Source: Dolomedes plantarius (lineage: Eukaryota; Arthropoda; Arachnida; Araneae; Dolomedidae). From it: a DNA stretch of 64,000 bases. A model generated the notes under the pieces. That model worked only from the letters and a program-made list of their open reading frames with translations, searched no databases and had not been told where the DNA came from. A program made the translations under genes and the position numbers. Location: the NCBI GenBank assembly GCA_907164885.2, contig OU015490.1, positions 93,054,799-93,118,798 of the forward strand, in the 5' to 3' direction. The number at the start of each line of letters is the position of its first letter. Within the stretch, counting starts at the first letter, position 1. Below are positions 61,851-64,000 of the stretch, piece after piece.

Positions 61851-62681
61851 ACTAGATTCTTAATATGGTCGTGCAAAGATATTTTATTTGTGAGACAGTG
61901 TAAAATAAAATTTCCGATATAGTTATTTTTAACTGGTCATTTGTCTCTCAAAAACATTCCAGTTCAGACGATAAATTATTTGGTAAACTTATCTACACTT
62001 CGCGGGGATTTCATCTGCGTGACATTTATATATCTGTGTCAATAACAATGCAATTCACATCCTCAATATATAATTGTCGCGGAGGTGTTTGTTTTAATGA
62101 ACCTATTACGAGCATTTTGGCATCTACTATGAAGTAAGTTTCAAAGCCGCGCGTAATTTCTGGGCTCGCATCATTCGCAACCGTCCTGTCATCCCCCGAT
62201 TCCCGTTAATGACTCTGCTGACCATAGCCGAAGTTAAACGAGGTCGTTAAGATGACGTGCGTCACATCTGTGAAAAGCTAATTTCTTTCCCCTCCGGAGT
62301 ATCGGCAGACCCATTTTGCACGTTTCAGTGTCATCTTGTATTGAAATGGGCGCGACTCTAAGTGGCATTCCTTTGACGCAGTTCTAGGACAATATCGTAT
62401 TATTTCTCTGTGCTTCAGGACCCTGTTATCACGCATTTTAATGTTTTGCTGATATGGGAACGTCAAAGGTGCCGCTTTTGAAGAAACATTTTTCTTTTAA
62501 AATATACACTATAATAATTAAATGGCGTTTAATGTCTCTGGGCAGCTAATTTATCTGTTTTGGGTATCCCATATTGGAACCTTAAACATGCTTTCAAGCC
62601 TTTTAAGTTATATTTCCTTATTTGTCATATACCTAAAACAACATGCATTATCTGATACTAAATAATCCAGACAATTTACTG

Positions 62682-62690
<9 letters not shown>
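61851..62690. other. Intergenic stretch, no gene seen
   Basis: A GC-richer patch near 62140-62360 gave a 62-codon ORF without any recognisable motif. No RNA gene found. Confidence 0.4.

Positions 62691-62741
<51 letters not shown>
62683..62741. repeat. (CA)n-(TA)n microsatellite
   Basis: CA run followed by a TA run, directly left of the isolated satellite unit. Confidence 0.95.
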
Positions 62742-62745
<4 letters not shown>

Positions 62746-62898
62746 CTTATATGTATAATATGTAGAAAAAGCATAGAGCAGAAAAATCATATAGCTAGTT
62801 CATACAGCATAGAAATAGTCATTATATCTATAACAGATAGCTTGTCTGTGTACTTGAGTATGAATATGACTAGTCCTTATCGCTAGCCAATAAGCTGA

Positions 62899-62905
<7 letters not shown>
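62742..62905. repeat. Isolated unit of the 134-bp satellite
   Basis: Contains ATAGCTAGTTCATACAGCAT, TATATCTATAACAGATAG and ATGACTAGTCCTTATCGCTA as in the array at 61036-61735, here between two TA tracts. Confidence 0.7.

Positions 62906-62962
<57 letters not shown>
62906..62962. repeat. (TA)n microsatellite
   Basis: Pure TA run immediately left of the truncated foldback-repeat copy. Confidence 0.95.
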
Positions 62963-62965
<3 letters not shown>

Positions 62966-63450
62966 TGTAATGATGACCTAAAAGCTAATCGATATCTTAA
63001 AATCTAAAAAAAATACAAGTCATTATATGCTACTACATGTAAAATATTAGCAAATTTTCATGAGATTTTGTATAAATACAGCTGTAAATCAACGAATAAT
63101 ATACCTAGAACCCAATTTGTAGTTAATTACATTCTTAGTAATATGGAAAACGTACGTGAAAAATGTCATAGACATATCATGATTAGATTTTGCGATATCA
63201 CAAGAGTCGTTTACATTTTTGATGAAAAGTAAGTGCTTCAGAAAGCACGATTAAACCTTTCCACTTGTACTGAAATTCATAGCTGCTGTTGATCTTTAAA
63301 TCGCTCTCATTTCATTTCTGATGATCATACAGAAAAAATAATAGCGGATTTAGAAACATAAATTTATAATCTTTAAAAAAAAAAGAATAAATGAATTGCG
63401 GCATTTTCGTCAAAACCGATGTTTTAAAGATAGTCGGATACCTTAAAAAA
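62963..63450. mobile_element. Truncated second copy of the 7.5-8.25 kb foldback element
   Basis: Aligns in the same orientation with 7762-8256 (shared ACAAGAGTCGTTTACATTTT, CTCTCATTTCATTTCT, GATGTTTTAAAG-TAGTC-GA). It begins at the (TA)n, so the left half and left inverted repeat are missing; the right end ATACCTTAAAAAA is present. Confidence 0.75.
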
Positions 63451-64000
63451 TTTAAGTGCGTAAGATTAAACATTATATACTTCTAAACTACATTAAGAAA
63501 AAATGGTTAAATTACTACTAATACACACTTTACTAAAAATATTAAAAACCGATGTATGATAATGGCCTAAATATAAAACTATTAACCCACCCTAATTACC
63601 TTTAATAATCTTTGCAAATGAATAAACCTCCTTAGTTTCATCTTTCATCCCTATGTGTAAATGAATATTCCTTCTAATATAATTATTATGTTCTAAATAG
63701 GAATCAATGTTTGTGTTTTTAACATTACTATAGAGCAAACTACATTAAGAAACATCTATAAAATTAATATTACTGCACACATCGCTAAAATATTATCAAA
63801 ACATAACTAAAATCAATCTGAAACCTGTAAAGTTATTGGAACTATTATATACAGGTGTTTTGAAAAGGTTCTTTTTAGAGTTAAATATCATTTGTATTTG
63901 AATAACTTCCCAACATTTGTTAAAAGATATTGACAAGAAAAACAAATTTTTAAAAATAAAGTACATTTTTATTTTCTTAACTTCAAACACATTAAAGAGT
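63451..64000. other. AT-rich stretch with a possible ~253-bp duplication
   Basis: AACTACATTAAGAAA occurs at about 63487 and 63740, with similar AT-rich sequence after each, suggesting two diverged tandem units. No gene. Confidence 0.3.

Noticed and set aside
62140..62360. GC-richer patch considered as a 5S rRNA or tRNA-like gene (GAAGTTAAACGAGG)
   Set aside because: Only a short resemblance; no A/C-box arrangement, fold or terminator that fits.

Overview
The window looks like AT-rich, repeat-dominated nuclear DNA from an arthropod, most likely an arachnid. This is inferred from the mix of Tc1/mariner, pogo, Helitron, Copia, Gypsy and Jockey-type elements, the long (TA)n tracts, and transposase families I associate with spider genomes. 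I see no host protein-coding gene, rRNA or tRNA gene. Almost everything recognisable is a transposable element, a relic of one, or tandem repeat DNA.

Layout. 0-1.7 kb: the 5' end of a Gypsy-like element on the minus strand (LTR, Lys-type primer site, Gag running off the left edge). 3-8.4 kb: a 5'-truncated LINE with 14-bp target duplication, a tRNA-derived SINE, a pogo-type MITE carrying a solo-LTR-like insert, and a foldback element. 9-11 kb: a ~71-bp minisatellite. 11.2-17 kb: a mariner relic split by a TTAA MITE, a Helitron carrying a Tc1 element, and a pogo-like relic. 17.2-19.4 kb: a young, internally deleted Gypsy element. 20-23 kb: LTR-like repeats and a decayed gene of an unnamed arthropod family. 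24-31 kb: long-TIR mariner derivatives, a 240-bp tandem array cut by a mariner and a Helitron, and a third Helitron copy. 31.6-36.7 kb: small relics and a second SINE.

36.9-50.6 kb is a deep nest. A mariner relic is split by a pogo-like element. That element was hit by three Tc1 elements, and one of those holds a near-complete Copia element with almost identical LTRs. The Copia reading frame is open from Gag to RNase H except for one TGA followed by CTAG between integrase and reverse transcriptase.

51-60.3 kb is a decayed Jockey-type LINE on the plus strand, interrupted by a second, 5'-truncated LINE on the minus strand. 61-63.5 kb holds a 134-bp satellite, (TA)n tracts and a second copy of the 7-8 kb foldback repeat.

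The elements do not form a pathway; they record insertion order. Helitrons and a MITE carry (TA)n microsatellites, and TA-targeting DNA transposons and LTR-like elements sit inside those tracts. Several insertions are resolved to the base by target duplications or by an uninterrupted paralogous copy elsewhere in the window.
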